From assembly GCA_023390215.1 (NCBI GenBank), contig JAEWDG010000214.1:1-5734 (forward strand): a DNA stretch of 5,734 nucleotides. Reading direction: 5' to 3'. Position 1 is the stretch's first letter. Each line of letters opens with the position of its first letter. The position numbers and the translations under genes were made by a program. This DNA is from Bacteroidota bacterium. Lineage in GTDB: Bacteria; Bacteroidota; Bacteroidia; Chitinophagales; Chitinophagaceae. The notes below the pieces were generated by a model that had not been told where the DNA came from, made no database searches, and was given only the letters and a program-made list of their open reading frames with translations. Shown here piece by piece: positions 1 to 5,734 of the stretch.

Positions 1-237
1 CCGGAAAAAGATAATGCGCAAAGGGCTGAGCCTTATCCCGCGGCTTCTGCTTCCTCCGCAACTTTTGGTCATACAGGTTTTACGGGAACCTGCGCCTGGG
101 CTGATCCTGAAAATCAACTCGTATTTATTTTCCTCAGCAACAGGGTATATCCGGATGCAAGTACAACCTTTAACAGGCTAAACATCCGGGGAAAGATCAT
201 GGAACTGGTTTATCAATCACTACCGCAGGTTAAATAA
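1..237 (+). CDS. Beta-lactamase-related serine hydrolase, C-terminal end (5' truncated by window)
   Basis: The frame is open from base 1 to a TAA at 235-237 and gives the last 78 residues of a longer protein. Residues 23-31 read FGHTGFTGT. This matches the third active-site motif (K/H-T-G) of class C beta-lactamase and penicillin-binding-protein-like serine hydrolases, on the strand lining the active site. A strand-like VFIFLSN segment and a terminal helix (IRGKIMELVYQSL) follow, as in that fold. In Bacteroidota this type of C-terminus (HTGFTGT followed by FLSNRVYP) often belongs to a large secreted protein fusing a glycoside hydrolase family 3 domain to a beta-lactamase domain. That architecture is recalled and cannot be seen here. 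The substrate is unknown, though cell-wall-derived material is plausible. The stop codon abuts the next start as TAAATG, which suggests co-transcription and coupled translation with the QueA-like gene. Confidence 0.8.
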   Translation, partial: PEKDNAQRAEPYPAASASSATFGHTGFTGTCAWADPENQLVFIFLSNRVYPDASTTFNRLNIRGKIMELVYQSLPQVK

Positions 238-1494
238 ATGGAATCTAAGCACCCTAAAGAAATCAGGATTGAGGATTTCGATTATACGTTACCGGAAGAC
301 CGCATCGCGCTTTTTCCGCTGGAACAGCGAGATGCGTCAAAATTGCTATTGTACAAGGAAGGTGAAATAAACAGCCTCAGATTTGAGGACCTGCCCTCTG
401 TTATAGATGAAGGGGACGTGATGGTATTTAACAACAGCCGCGTAATACATGCCCGGTTAAAATTTCAAAAACAGACCGGTGCGTTCATTGAAATATTTTG
501 TTTGGAGCCTGGCGATGCCTCGTCGGGCTATGAAAAATCTTTGATGGCACATGAAGGAACCACATGGAAATGTCTGATTGGAGGCATATCGAAATGGAAG
601 TACGGACCATTAAGTAAAACCATTAAGGTTGGAGAAAACATCACCTTGTTATCCGCTGAAATTGCGGGTAAAAACGAAGATGCATGGCTGATTAAGTTTT
701 CATGGGATAATCATTCGCTGAGTTTTCTTGAAATTATTGAAGAGGCTGGCTCGGTGCCGCTTCCTCCTTATTTAAAAAGAGAGGTCGCATCTTCAGATGA
801 AGAACGATATCAAACGCTATATGCCAAAGCGCAGGGTTCTGTTGCAGCGCCAACGGCGGGGCTGCATTTTACAGAAAAAATATTTGAGGCATTGCAGCGA
901 AAGCAGGTCGGGCTCCTTGAACTTACCCTTCATGTGGGCGCAGGTACTTTTAAGCCTGTAAGCGCTCCAGTGATCGGTGACCACATCATGCATTCAGAAT
1001 GGATCGAAATACATACAGCGCTTCTCGACCGGTTAATTGAAGCAGGAAAAAAAATCATCGCTGTAGGAACAACCTCGCTACGCACCTTAGAATCGTTGTA
1101 CTGGATTGGCGCGAAGATTTCTAAGGAAGCTGATTTTGATCCTGTAAAAGGTGTCTCCCAATGGGAAATTTATGACGGTGGATTATTGGCAGAACCAGTT
1201 TCCGGAAAACAGTCTTTGAAGGCTTTAAAATCGTGGATGAAAGCGAAAGGCATGGATAAGCTTTTCACGCAAACACGACTACTTATTACACCCGGCTACC
1301 GCTTCAGAATCGTTGATGCGCTGGTTACCAATTTTCATCAACCTAAAAGTACACTGCTGTTACTTGTTGCCGCCGCTACCAATAACCACTGGAAAGAAGT
1401 TTATGATTATGCGCTAGCAAATGAGTTCCGCTTTTTGAGCTATGGAGACAGCAGCTTCCTGATTTTTGAAGATGAAGTTAAGGCTGAATCGTAA
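238..1494 (+). CDS. queA: QueA-family S-adenosylmethionine:tRNA ribosyltransferase-isomerase (long Bacteroidota form)
   Basis: QueA moves the ribosyl part of SAM onto 7-aminomethyl-7-deazaguanine at the wobble position of tRNA and makes epoxyqueuosine, a cytoplasmic step of queuosine synthesis. Family signatures appear in order: DFDYTLPEDRIALFPLEQRDASKLL (residues 14-37, given in part as LPEDRIA and RDASKLL), VFNNSRVIHARL (63-74), PPYLKR (176-181), GSVAAPTAGLHF (200-211), LHVGAGTFKPV (231-241), HSEW (252-255), AVGTTSLRTLES (275-286), PGYRFRIVDALVTNFH (352-367), PKSTLL (369-374) and YGDSSF (402-407). The protein is 418 aa, against about 350 for the classical enzyme. The middle insert (about 80-165) is diverged: the usual WxCLVRPGK-like segment reads WKCLIGGISKWKYG. 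The start is the ATG directly after the upstream TAA; no better upstream start exists. Family membership is secure. Whether this is the genome's queuosine enzyme or a paralogue with another role cannot be decided here. The 3' end overlaps the convergent transpeptidase gene by 17 bases. Confidence 0.9.
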   Translation: MESKHPKEIRIEDFDYTLPEDRIALFPLEQRDASKLLLYKEGEINSLRFEDLPSVIDEGDVMVFNNSRVIHARLKFQKQTGAFIEIFCLEPGDASSGYEKSLMAHEGTTWKCLIGGISKWKYGPLSKTIKVGENITLLSAEIAGKNEDAWLIKFSWDNHSLSFLEIIEEAGSVPLPPYLKREVASSDEERYQTLYAKAQGSVAAPTAGLHFTEKIFEALQRKQVGLLELTLHVGAGTFKPVSAPVIGDHIMHSEWIEIHTALLDRLIEAGKKIIAVGTTSLRTLESLYWIGAKISKEADFDPVKGVSQWEIYDGGLLAEPVSGKQSLKALKSWMKAKGMDKLFTQTRLLITPGYRFRIVDALVTNFHQPKSTLLLLVAAATNNHWKEVYDYALANEFRFLSYGDSSFLIFEDEVKAES

Positions 1495-2056
1495 CCGGTG
1501 TTCCAACCGGGATGTAGCTGTACAGGTCGGTCATTTCGCTGTACTTCACTGATACACATCCATCGGTCCAGTTATAAAAATTATCAACGGTCCATTCTTC
1601 CTGCGGCCTTGTTGCGTGAATGGCGATACCATCACCTATTCTTGCATTTTTTGGAATGATCCCCTGCTGTTTGCGCATGTTGAATCTTGCGTACGATTCC
1701 TGTGTAGGATAATCAAGTAATAATTCGGGTCCCCATTTCTGATGGATTTTTTTCAGGATCACTTTGAAAGCGCCATTTGGTGTTCTGCGATCGCCTTCCC
1801 GCATTTTATCGGAAAGATCTTTACTGCCAAACACTATCGGGTAAGTTGCATACCATCCTTCGTCATCATAAACCTTTAACTCGTAATCGCTTTTATCTAC
1901 GATGATATAATAAGGATTTTCATCAGACTTCATCTTCATCTTCGCCGCATGGGTACTATTACGAAAAGCTGCTTTGCGTGATTTGGATGGCACGAAAGCA
2001 ATCAAAACGAAAAATACGCTAAGACAGGCCAGGTGCAGAACAAGCCGGTGTTTCAT
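1478..2056 (-). CDS. Exported L,D-transpeptidase (YkuD/ErfK-YafK-like catalytic domain)
   Basis: This is a 192-aa protein. Residues 1-4 (MKHR) are a basic n-region and about 5-22 a hydrophobic core, so it is exported or anchored in the inner membrane facing the periplasm. The YkuD domain runs from about residue 49 to the end, with VDKSDYELKVY, GDRRTPNGAFKV (88-99), the conserved His in AIHATR (H147) and the catalytic Cys in WTDGCVSV (C167). These enzymes form or swap peptidoglycan 3-3 cross-links, attach proteins to peptidoglycan, or in the YafK branch cut such links. The Arg/Asn usually following GC[VI] is Ser here, so exact activity is uncertain. The ATG at 2056 is preferred to an in-frame TTG at 2080 because it places the basic residues and hydrophobic core correctly. 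The frame opens 54 bases downstream of the methyltransferase stop, with no terminator visible between them, so co-transcription is possible. The 3' end overlaps the QueA-like gene tail to tail. Confidence 0.85.
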   Translation of the reverse strand: MKHRLVLHLACLSVFFVLIAFVPSKSRKAAFRNSTHAAKMKMKSDENPYYIIVDKSDYELKVYDDEGWYATYPIVFGSKDLSDKMREGDRRTPNGAFKVILKKIHQKWGPELLLDYPTQESYARFNMRKQQGIIPKNARIGDGIAIHATRPQEEWTVDNFYNWTDGCVSVKYSEMTDLYSYIPVGTPVTIQP

Positions 2057-2110
2057 CTTATATCGGTTTATTGCGGTCAACCCGTTAATATCATTGGGGC
2101 TTTGAAAATA

Positions 2111-3118
2111 CTAATTTTTTGAACCGCTGATTACAAAGTAAGGTGAAATTTTGAACCCTCCCAGTGATATAAAATTGTTTAGCATTTTTTTTACAGCCCC
2201 GGACATTCCGCCTTCCCACTGGTTGTAAAAGCCGGTTGAAAATTCAACCCCGAATCCATGGCTTTCAAACATTGTACGGTAGGTTTCGAAACTTAGTAAC
2301 CTTTCGGTGCAACTTCCCGTAAGCGGATCACAGGTGTTCGATCCGCCGGCAGGTACCGGATACAGCCCCGACTCTTTGAAACGGTTTATCGCTAACAATA
2401 TATCGGCTTGATTTTTACCGCGTGTGGATGAGGCCAATGCATCAATTTGCTTTTCAGGTAGTGAGGAAAAATGTGAGCGTATGATCTCCTTCCTGATCTG
2501 GAAAAAAGGAATGCTGCTTATGCCTTTTTCAATTGAATCGTTATTACCATCTCCGGTCATTTCATCCTTATATTGAATTTTTTTCAAGCGCCTGCGAATT
2601 AAAGGATTTTCGTTGTTGGCTGCTGTGCTGAATGCGAAATGCACAGGATCAAATTCGGACAATCTTTGTATAAAATGATCGAGATCGTACACGTGTTCGA
2701 TCATATCCGTTCCAACAACAAACTGAACATCAAAATTCAGATCAGCATTTTCAAAACTGCTGCATACAAACGCATCCGGCCGAATATCTAAATGAGAGGA
2801 TAAGATCTCAGATGCTTTCAGAAATTGAACATCAGGCTCAAGTAGTACTACTTTCTGAACGCCGCAGAATTTGGCAAACATACCTAACAGTCCGTTTCCA
2901 CTTCCGATGTCGAGTAAAGAAGTGTTTTGCGAGGGAAGTTCAGCACCAATCGTGATTTCGAGTAACTGCGCATAGATCCGGAGATAATAATTTCTGTTAT
3001 GGATCAATTCAGATAAATAAAAAGCCGGGTACCCGCTGATCCCATCAATTGATGCGGGAAGCGCTGCAAGCCGATCACTGAATTCCTTAATATGGTTATG
3101 AAAAACCGAATTACGCAC
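2111..3118 (-). CDS. Class I SAM-dependent methyltransferase, substrate unknown
   Basis: This is a cytoplasmic protein of 335 aa from the GTG start. The Rossmann-type SAM-binding core is clear: motif I LDIGSGNGLLG (residues 69-79), the acidic end of strand 2 in VVLLEPD (D96), and motif IV-like VGTDMIEHVYDLDHF (about 136-148), whose D-M-I-E-H resembles UbiG/Methyltransf_11/23-type enzymes. STAANNENP follows at 164-172. The part after the core is long (about 160 residues). It includes LASSTRGKNQADI (228-240), a pair of Cys in CDPLTGSC (263 and 270) and SFETYRTMFESHGFGVEF, the last resembling the C-terminal strand-helix of glycan or small-molecule methyltransferases. The substrate cannot be told. 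The frame stays open upstream to a TTG at 3157, but that codon sits inside a terminator hairpin serving the preceding gene. No in-frame ATG precedes the SAM motif, which leaves GTG at 3116-3118 as the best start. An own promoter was not recognised, although a weak TATCTTGG lies at 3129-3122. Confidence 0.8.
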   Translation of the reverse strand: MRNSVFHNHIKEFSDRLAALPASIDGISGYPAFYLSELIHNRNYYLRIYAQLLEITIGAELPSQNTSLLDIGSGNGLLGMFAKFCGVQKVVLLEPDVQFLKASEILSSHLDIRPDAFVCSSFENADLNFDVQFVVGTDMIEHVYDLDHFIQRLSEFDPVHFAFSTAANNENPLIRRRLKKIQYKDEMTGDGNNDSIEKGISSIPFFQIRKEIIRSHFSSLPEKQIDALASSTRGKNQADILLAINRFKESGLYPVPAGGSNTCDPLTGSCTERLLSFETYRTMFESHGFGVEFSTGFYNQWEGGMSGAVKKMLNNFISLGGFKISPYFVISGSKN

Positions 3119-3131
3119 AGGCCAAGATACT

Positions 3132-3163
3132 AAAAAGCCCCGCCACCGAAGCAGCAAGGGCTT
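3132..3163 (-). terminator. Rho-independent terminator with UUCG tetraloop
   Basis: Read on the minus strand, AAGCCC (3163-3158) pairs with GGGCTT (3140-3135). After a single bulged T (3157), TGCTGC (3156-3151) pairs with GTGGCG (3146-3141), using three G-T wobbles, and closes on the loop TTCG (3150-3147) as C(UUCG)G. A run of five T (3136-3132) covers the end of the stem and continues past it. The wobbles become mismatches on the plus strand, and no T-run follows there, so it acts in the minus direction. It begins 20 bases after the stop of the beta-barrel gene and should end the sigma / anti-sigma / barrel transcript. It also separates that unit from the methyltransferase gene. Confidence 0.8.
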
Positions 3164-3183
3164 ATGAGAGAGAAGAATGTATC

Positions 3184-4065
3184 TTAGTTAGCGAACCGGA
3201 TACCCAGGGTGTAAGGGCGTACATCAAGCGTATGTTCATACATTGATTTTGGGCTATAAGAACCGTATAATTTCACCGGACCCAGGCCCAATTCTGCGAT
3301 GTAAGAAATCTTAAATTTCTCAAGATCATAATCTCCGCGGTTTTTTTCTTTACCACGTTCAGCGCTTACCTGTTTGTTTCTCTGGCTGTACAGATAACCT
3401 GCACTCACGCCAAATGCCACATTAAATGTTTGTTTGTGAAGCCGGGGAGTGGTCTGGAAATTCAGCATAACCGGAACCGTGATATAATCCAGCGCAAGTT
3501 TGTTTTTTGAAAAAGAACTGACGCTGTCCCTGAAAATAAACGGTGAGTTCAGCGGTGATTGTCCGGCGTAAGGAACCCCACCTTCCCTGAAGCTGAGTAA
3601 AGAACTTTTCTTAAAACGGTAGTTGTTTAACTCAACACCGAGGCCATACTTAAGTCCCACGTTCTTTTTTATCAAGTCAAGTTTCTGCATAAACAACCAG
3701 ATATTGACGTTTATACTTTTTCCATCGCGAAGATTGAAATCGCTTTTTGAAAATGCTGTTCCTCCACCCTGCAGGTAAGGGCTTCCCGACACTGCTGCAG
3801 ATCCATAATTTGTTTTATCAGAAAAATTGGAAAAACCGAGATCCACAACCACCCAGTTGGTAGTAATCCTAGATTTTTGCTTTTTTGCAAATGAAATTTG
3901 CTCTGCAATTTTCTTAGCTGTGTCGGTTGAAGCTTTTCCTTTTGTAATGATCAGGATGTTGCCCACTTTCAATGTATCAGACTTGCTGGTCTTTGTTGAG
4001 TCTGTTTGTGCACGTCCGACCAGGCAAAGGATTAGCAGGGCCAACATGATGTTTAGCTGTTTCAT
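3184..4065 (-). CDS. Outer-membrane beta-barrel protein (PorT/OMP_b-brl-like)
   Basis: This 293-aa protein has a signal peptide (MKQLNIMLALLILCLVGRAQ, residues 1-20), probably cleaved at GRA-Q as is common in Bacteroidota. A polar linker rich in Thr, Ser and Lys follows (21-30), then TLKVGNILIITKG (31-43) and a charged helix-like stretch (44-67). From about residue 70 the alternating aromatic and small-residue strands of a small barrel begin: NWVVVDLGFSNF, SINVNIWLFMQKL, GLKYGLGVELNNYRF, LALDYITVPVMLNF, FNVAFGVSAGYLYS, FKISYIAELGLG, VKLYGSYS and the last strand PYTLGIRFAN. The length and the short 'ITVPVMLNF' strand fit the OMP beta-barrel families. A barrel of this size is more likely a structural or sensory protein than a large transporter. 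The ATG is preceded by an A-rich leader with no clear Shine-Dalgarno. It lies 27 bases after the anti-sigma stop and is the last gene of that unit. Its exact role is unknown. Confidence 0.8.
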   Translation of the reverse strand: MKQLNIMLALLILCLVGRAQTDSTKTSKSDTLKVGNILIITKGKASTDTAKKIAEQISFAKKQKSRITTNWVVVDLGFSNFSDKTNYGSAAVSGSPYLQGGGTAFSKSDFNLRDGKSINVNIWLFMQKLDLIKKNVGLKYGLGVELNNYRFKKSSLLSFREGGVPYAGQSPLNSPFIFRDSVSSFSKNKLALDYITVPVMLNFQTTPRLHKQTFNVAFGVSAGYLYSQRNKQVSAERGKEKNRGDYDLEKFKISYIAELGLGPVKLYGSYSPKSMYEHTLDVRPYTLGIRFAN

Positions 4066-4092
4066 TTCTTTTCTTTTAATGTTTCTTGATGC

Positions 4093-5232
4093 TTATTTTA
4101 AGGCGATCTGGAAGCCACCAACTTTTATGCCGTTGGCAGTTTTGATATTGGCTCCCCGTTTAACCACTTTTTTTACTTTCCTGAAAACATCGCCGATCCG
4201 GGTTTTGGCGATCTCGTCCTCAGGTATATATAAAATAGTATTGTTCGTTTCTGTTTCGTTTAAGGATGCTGTTCTTGCGTAATTCTTTTCATTGCTTTCG
4301 GTTACTTCTGCATGATAATCTGCCAGTGGTAATTCTGAAGCTTTGATTTCCTTATCTGAAAGATCAGCTATGTATCCATCAGGAGCCTGGTTAACCAACA
4401 CCGGGCGGGTTCCTGTATATGGTACGGGTGAAGCGATGGTTTTGTTACCGGAAAGCAAAGAATTTTTTTCTGATGAATTATTTTTCTCTCCTGTATCTAC
4501 GGTATGCGTATCTACATTCTTTGCATAAAATACAGTCTTGTTAGAACTATTTATTTTTTGCGATCCCTCCTCTGTTTTATCCTGATTTTCTGCTGCAAGG
4601 ATTTTTGGATCTGTTTCTTCAGTATTTTTTACGGTTACTGCACCTGTATTGTTCTGACGCTTCGGAACAATATTATTCGCCATTGAACTATTATTTCCCG
4701 CGTTATCATTTCCTTTAACTGCCACTTCAGGTTTGCTGCTTCTATTCATATACACCCAAATGGATGAGAATAAGAAAAGCAGAATGGCAGCGGCTGCAGC
4801 GATGCGTATAAACCGCATGGTGATCAATCGGCCTGTTTCTTTTTTATAAAGAACAGATCTGTCGCCAAAGGAAATTTTATCTTCAGGATCAAGGCGGGTA
4901 CTCAAAAGAACATTTAGCTCGGCCTGAAGCGCAGGATTTGAGGCTAATTCCTTTTCAAAGCCAGGTTTCAGGTTTTGCAAAAGCTCACCATCAACATAGT
5001 CCATCAGCCTTTCATCTGATGGAACATACTGCGAAGGTTGTTTATGAAGAAAAGATTTATCGATTGTTATATCAGAAGAAGGCAGAACGGCCTCTTTTAA
5101 TAAGTCCAGCTCAATTTTAAGATCGGGGTTCTCAGAAACAAACTGATCAACTGAAGCCATATCAACAGCGTTCAATTCCCCATCTATATACAGCAGGAAA
5201 AATTCTTCGTAGTTATGACGGTTAATCTTCAT
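4093..5232 (-). CDS. Single-pass membrane anti-sigma factor with duplicated Cys-less N-terminal domain
   Basis: This 379-aa protein has four zones. Residues 7-64 and 71-130 are two copies of one helical unit: LYIDGEL (14-20) and DYVDGEL (78-84); NPDLKIEL (35-42) and NPALQAEL (99-106); KSFLHK (59-64) and RSVLYK (125-130). YxDGEL and the xPxLxxEL helix resemble the anti-sigma zinc-finger domain (YLDGEL ... CPxCRxEL), but the HxxxCxxC metal ligands are absent. A transmembrane helix follows at about 142-161, preceded by RxxTMRFIR, which puts the N-terminus in the cytoplasm. The periplasmic part (about 165-335) is low complexity, rich in Asn, Lys, Ser, Glu and Thr. It ends in a basic tail (343-379) with VFRKVKKVVKR and GIKVGGFQIALK. 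No enzymatic motif is seen. The ATG lies 3 bases after the sigma-factor stop, so translation is probably coupled, and the pairing strongly supports an anti-sigma role. The function is inferred from position and architecture, not from an exact family match. Confidence 0.72.
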   Translation of the reverse strand: MKINRHNYEEFFLLYIDGELNAVDMASVDQFVSENPDLKIELDLLKEAVLPSSDITIDKSFLHKQPSQYVPSDERLMDYVDGELLQNLKPGFEKELASNPALQAELNVLLSTRLDPEDKISFGDRSVLYKKETGRLITMRFIRIAAAAAILLFLFSSIWVYMNRSSKPEVAVKGNDNAGNNSSMANNIVPKRQNNTGAVTVKNTEETDPKILAAENQDKTEEGSQKINSSNKTVFYAKNVDTHTVDTGEKNNSSEKNSLLSGNKTIASPVPYTGTRPVLVNQAPDGYIADLSDKEIKASELPLADYHAEVTESNEKNYARTASLNETETNNTILYIPEDEIAKTRIGDVFRKVKKVVKRGANIKTANGIKVGGFQIALK

Positions 5233-5235
5233 TTC

Positions 5236-5721
5236 TTATATCACATTTTGCGGATCCACGATATATGACCGGAGTTGAAGCCGCGCGCGGTGTAAATAAA
5301 CTTTAACCTGGCTCTCGCTGAGGTTCATGATGCTTCCGATCTCTTCGTAATTATATCCTTCATAGTCTTTCAGCATCACCAGGCTTTTTTGCGTTTCGTT
5401 CAACCGGTTAAACGCTTCTTCAAGAACCCTCTTTGCACTTGAACTTTGATAAACGGAACCTTTTTCCTGCTCACCGAAATCTTCTTTGTACGTCATTCTT
5501 TTCGCCTTTCGGATATGATCGATCATAACATTATAACCGATGGTAAACAGGTAACTTTTTACGGTGTCCATCTTAACCTGATCCCGGTTGATCCAAAGTT
5601 TCTCAAAAGCCGACTGAACCACATCACGGGAATCTTCCTCATGCCGCAGGTTTTTTACGATGAAGCGAAATAACGCATCAGCGTATTGGTCCACACATTG
5701 GTTATATTCTCTCTCAGTCAT
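5236..5721 (-). CDS. ECF-type RNA polymerase sigma-70 factor
   Basis: This is a 161-aa protein with the two-domain extracytoplasmic-function sigma layout. Sigma region 2 spans about residues 8-76: YADALFRFIVKNLRHEEDSRDVVQSAF (core binding, with the EED..D..Q pattern), KLW at 41-43, and KSYLFTIGYNVMIDHIRKAKR (55-75), the -10 melting and recognition helix. A short linker (77-97) follows. Region 4 (98-150) carries LNETQKSLVMLKDYEGYNYEEIGSIMNLSESQVKVYLHRARLQL, given in pieces here, a helix-turn-helix for the -35 element with the usual YEEIG and VKVYLHRAR signatures. No region 1.1 or 3 is present, as expected. The ATG at 5719-5721 gives a start close to the first region 2 helix. Only 13 bases of upstream sequence remain in the window, so its promoter and any self-regulation site cannot be read. 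The stop is 3 bases from the anti-sigma start. The target regulon is unknown but may include its own operon. Confidence 0.93.
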   Translation of the reverse strand: MTEREYNQCVDQYADALFRFIVKNLRHEEDSRDVVQSAFEKLWINRDQVKMDTVKSYLFTIGYNVMIDHIRKAKRMTYKEDFGEQEKGSVYQSSSAKRVLEEAFNRLNETQKSLVMLKDYEGYNYEEIGSIMNLSESQVKVYLHRARLQLRSYIVDPQNVI

Positions 5722-5734
5722 ACAGTTACAAGTA

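Noticed and set aside
1495..1510. Inverted repeat CCGGT / ACCGG just past the QueA-like stop, as a possible terminator
   Set aside because: The stem is only 5 bp, has a 6-base loop and no T-run follows on either strand.
1997..2044. Possible lipobox Cys (HLAC) in the transpeptidase signal sequence
   Set aside because: The Cys sits in the middle of the hydrophobic stretch, with His at the -3 position, so lipid attachment is unlikely.
2057..2080. TTG start for the transpeptidase adding eight residues (MTAINRYK)
   Set aside because: The ATG at 2056 gives a better signal peptide, with basic residues directly before the hydrophobic core. The TTG form has no stronger ribosome binding site.
3887..3901. 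Perfect inverted repeat GCAAAT-gaa-ATTTGC
   Set aside because: It lies inside the barrel coding region, has a 3-base loop and an AT-rich stem, and has no counterpart elsewhere in the window; probably chance.
3827..4282. A 151-codon open frame on the plus strand, opposite the barrel and anti-sigma genes
   Set aside because: It is antisense to two well-supported genes and crosses their junction. It shows no recognisable domain, and its hydrophobic content is what the complement of Lys/Glu/Asn-rich coding sequence gives.
5722..5734. Promoter of the sigma operon, from the partial match TACTTG before the start
   Set aside because: Only 13 bases are visible and they do not match the Bacteroidota -7 consensus TAnnTTTG, so no call can be made.

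Overview
The window looks like a chromosomal fragment from a Bacteroidota bacterium, most likely of the Chitinophagales/Sphingobacteriales type. This is inferred from protein character: a long-form QueA-family protein, a beta-lactamase-fold C-terminus with a HTGFTGT motif, an 'AQ'-type signal-peptide cleavage site, a sigma / Cys-less anti-sigma / beta-barrel gene set, and A-rich leaders in place of strong Shine-Dalgarno sites. No RNA gene, mobile element, CRISPR array or origin is visible. Coding density is very high, and no gene-free stretch exceeds about 55 bases.

Left arm, plus strand (1-1494): the 3' end of a beta-lactamase-related serine hydrolase runs directly into a 418-aa member of the QueA family (S-adenosylmethionine:tRNA ribosyltransferase-isomerase). 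The stop and start codons abut as TAAATG, so the two genes are probably co-transcribed.

Middle, minus strand (1478-3118): an exported YkuD-fold L,D-transpeptidase overlaps the 3' end of the QueA-like gene by 17 bases, tail to tail. Upstream of it lies a class I SAM-dependent methyltransferase of unknown substrate. The longest methyltransferase frame would begin at a TTG inside the terminator hairpin of the gene before it. A GTG at 3118, just past the hairpin, is the better start.

Right arm, minus strand (3132-5721): a three-gene unit encodes an ECF sigma factor, a single-pass membrane protein that is very probably its anti-sigma factor, and an outer-membrane beta-barrel protein. Gaps are 3 and 27 bases, and the unit ends at a UUCG-loop terminator. 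The anti-sigma protein has two tandem copies of a Cys-less anti-sigma-like helical domain in the cytoplasm, a low-complexity Asn/Lys/Glu/Ser-rich periplasmic segment and a basic C-terminal tail. The likely logic is an envelope-signal relay: the barrel is either sensor or product, the membrane protein holds the sigma factor, and release of sigma drives transcription. This is the most interesting part of the window, although similar sigma/anti-sigma gene pairs are widespread in the phylum.
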